Below are positions 6,372 through 7,509 of a DNA stretch of 7,509 bases, piece by piece. The DNA lies in assembly GCA_009839535.1 (NCBI GenBank), contig VXPN01000484.1, forward strand, positions 1-7,509. Direction: 5' to 3'. This stretch comes from Boseongicola sp. SB0662_bin_57 (GTDB lineage Bacteria > Pseudomonadota > Alphaproteobacteria > Rhodobacterales > Rhodobacteraceae). The position numbers and the translations under genes are program-made. Every line of letters begins with the position of its first letter. The first letter of the stretch is position 1. Below the pieces are notes generated by a model. That model ran no database searches. It saw only the letters and a list, made by a program, of their open reading frames with translations, and had not been told where the DNA came from.

Positions 6372-6899
6372 GTGAGCATGATCCGGCCGGAAGCGAGGGC
6401 CTTCCTGTCCAGGTGGCAGGAAGCGATTCTCTCAGGCATCGTCCTGCTCGGCTCGCTTCAGGCGGCCGCCTTGACGACGGGGCTGGTTCGGGGCCTGTCC
6501 TATGCGGCGGCACTTGTATGTGCGGCGCTGTTCATCGAGGGCGTGCGGAGAGGTCGCCTTCCTGACCGCAGCACCGGCGCGGGCCGGGTCGAGGTCGACG
6601 AGCGCCAGATCACGCACTTCACCTCGCTTGGCAGGGGAGAGATGTCAGTCGACGATCTCGTCCGGGTCAAGGTCCGGCCAGGCGACAGGACCTCGATCGG
6701 TTCCGACTTCTTCTGGGAATTCACCGACATTCACGGGCAACGCCTTACGATTTCGGGGGATGTGGGCAACGGAGCGGCGCTCTTTGACGCCCTCACCGCA
6801 CTGCCCGGCGCAGACCTGGAGGCTGCAATCCGCGTATCGGGTCCGAATGCGGACGGGGAGCAGACCGTTTGGGAAGCCGCGGCAAAGAGGCCGGATTGA
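6372..6899 (+). CDS. Two-helix membrane protein with soluble C-terminal domain, function unknown
   Basis: A 175-residue protein not assigned to a named family. Two hydrophobic helices, about 19-38 and 42-58, form a tight hairpin joined by a short LVRGL turn. They are followed by a basic stretch (RRGRLPDR), which predicts that both ends lie in the cytoplasm. The rest, about 70-150, alternates strand-like segments: RVEVDERQITHFTSL, DDLVRVKVRP, FFWEFTDIHGQRLTISG, and a last helix ALFDALTALPG. This resembles small bacterial PH-like/YcxB-type domains, but that is inference from pattern only. GTG is chosen as start because of the well-placed AGGAGG. It lies between rsmE and gshA on the same strand, 152 bases after rsmE and 56 before gshA, an arrangement I recall from related alphaproteobacteria. 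No catalytic motif is visible. Confidence 0.8.
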   Translation: MSMIRPEARAFLSRWQEAILSGIVLLGSLQAAALTTGLVRGLSYAAALVCAALFIEGVRRGRLPDRSTGAGRVEVDERQITHFTSLGRGEMSVDDLVRVKVRPGDRTSIGSDFFWEFTDIHGQRLTISGDVGNGAALFDALTALPGADLEAAIRVSGPNADGEQTVWEAAAKRPD

Positions 6900-6915
6900 C
6901 TCAAGCGCGAATTCG

Positions 6916-6940
6916 GGCAAGTCAGCAGCCCTGACTTGTC
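6916..6940 (+). promoter_or_regulatory. Hairpin in the gap ahead of gshA
   Basis: CAAGTCAG (6918-6925) and CTGACTTG (6931-6938) are perfect 8-base complements around the 5-base loop CAGCC. One G-U pair and one G-C pair extend the stem to 10. It fills much of the 56-base gap between the membrane-protein gene and gshA, and ends 15 bases before the gshA ATG. No T-run follows, so it is not a standard intrinsic terminator. It may be a processing or attenuation element, or a protein-binding inverted repeat. Confidence 0.4.
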
Positions 6941-6955
6941 GACGTGAGCAACGCA

Positions 6956-7509
6956 ATGTCCATTCCGCAGACTGGCGGCGGTCCAATCGAAAGGCGCGAG
7001 CAGCTGGTCGAGTACCTTGCCTCGGGCTGCAAGCCGCCGGAGGAGTGGCGCATCGGAACCGAGCACGAGAAGTTCGGTTACTGCAAGGACACGCTCATGC
7101 CGCTGCCCTACGAGGGTCCCCGTTCGATCAAGGCCATCCTGGAAGGCCTCCGCGACAGGTTTGGCTGGGCGCCTCTCGATGAGGGCGGCAACGTCATCGG
7201 CCTTGCCAAGGACGGCGCAAACATCTCTCTCGAGCCGGGTGGCCAGCTGGAGCTCTCGGGTGCGCCACTGGAGAACATACACCAGACATGTGACGAAGTG
7301 AACGAGCACCTGCGCGAGGTGCGCGCGGTGGCCGACGAGATCGGTGCCGGCTTCATCGGCCTCGGCGCGGCGCCTCACTGGACTCATGACGACATGCCGC
7401 TCATGCCCAAGGGGCGTTACCGGCTAATGGACGGCTACATGCAACGTGTCGGTGCGCTCGGCACGCAAATGATGCGGCGAACCTGCACCGTGCAGGTCAA
7501 CCTCGACTT
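6956..7509 (+). CDS. gshA: Glutamate-cysteine ligase, N-terminal part (runs off the window)
   Basis: The first 184 codons of the ATP-dependent ligase that joins glutamate and cysteine through the gamma-carboxyl, the first and usually rate-limiting step of glutathione synthesis in the cytoplasm. The frame is open to the window end. Conserved pieces of the plant/alphaproteobacterial-type enzyme (GCS2 family) are seen: RIGTEHEKFG (32-41), with the Glu residues expected to bind metal-ATP; DGANISLEPGGQLELSG (86-102); GLGAAPHW (135-142); MPKGRYRLM (150-158); and TCTVQVNLD (176-184). The full protein should be about 450 residues, so less than half is here. The ATG at 6956 begins the MSIPQTGGGPIE terminus I expect for this group. 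A GTG at 6944 in the same frame would add four residues. No strong ribosome binding site precedes either start. No frameshift is visible. Confidence 0.95.
   Translation, partial: MSIPQTGGGPIERREQLVEYLASGCKPPEEWRIGTEHEKFGYCKDTLMPLPYEGPRSIKAILEGLRDRFGWAPLDEGGNVIGLAKDGANISLEPGGQLELSGAPLENIHQTCDEVNEHLREVRAVADEIGAGFIGLGAAPHWTHDDMPLMPKGRYRLMDGYMQRVGALGTQMMRRTCTVQVNLD

Noticed and set aside
6502..7387. Open frames of 226 (+) and 218 (-) codons spanning the membrane-protein gene and gshA
   Set aside because: They cross from one real gene into another in the wrong frame. The gshA and membrane-protein frames have motif, start-site and codon support.

Overview
This is a GC-rich, densely coded chromosomal window from what looks like an alphaproteobacterium, most likely Rhodobacterales/Rhodobacteraceae-like. 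The reasons are strong G/C preference at codon third positions, a plant/alphaproteobacterial-type glutamate-cysteine ligase, and the order ubiA / rsmE / small membrane protein / gshA, which I recall as common in that group. No mobile element, CRISPR array, tRNA or rRNA was seen. It reads as housekeeping and cell-envelope DNA, not an accessory island.

Layout. Positions 1-120 hold the tail of an unidentified gene on the + strand. One base later an SLC13/DASS-type permease begins, with two TrkA-C (RCK_C) domains in its central loop (122-1897, +). It converges on a two-gene minus-strand unit: a large OmpA-domain envelope protein with internal BON-like repeats (2309-4225) and a small single-pass coiled-coil protein (1983-2312). 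The stop of the first and start of the second overlap as ATGA. A 302-base stretch without a convincing gene (4226-4527) separates this unit from ubiA (4528-5484, -), the 4-hydroxybenzoate polyprenyltransferase of ubiquinone synthesis. ubiA is divergent from rsmE (5497-6219, +), the 16S rRNA m3U1498 methyltransferase, with only 12 bases between the start codons. Downstream on the + strand are a 175-residue membrane protein of unknown function (6372-6899) and the first 184 codons of gshA (6956 to the window end), the first enzyme of glutathione synthesis.

How the parts fit. The OmpA-domain protein and its coiled-coil neighbour look like an inner-membrane-anchored envelope pair whose periplasmic end can bind peptidoglycan. 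ubiA, rsmE and gshA serve separate housekeeping pathways and probably share only a locus. The most notable structural points are the back-to-back ubiA/rsmE starts, which force each promoter into the other gene; the duplicated repeat architecture of the OmpA-domain protein; and a near-perfect 10-bp hairpin just ahead of gshA. I found no evidence of a wholly new system.
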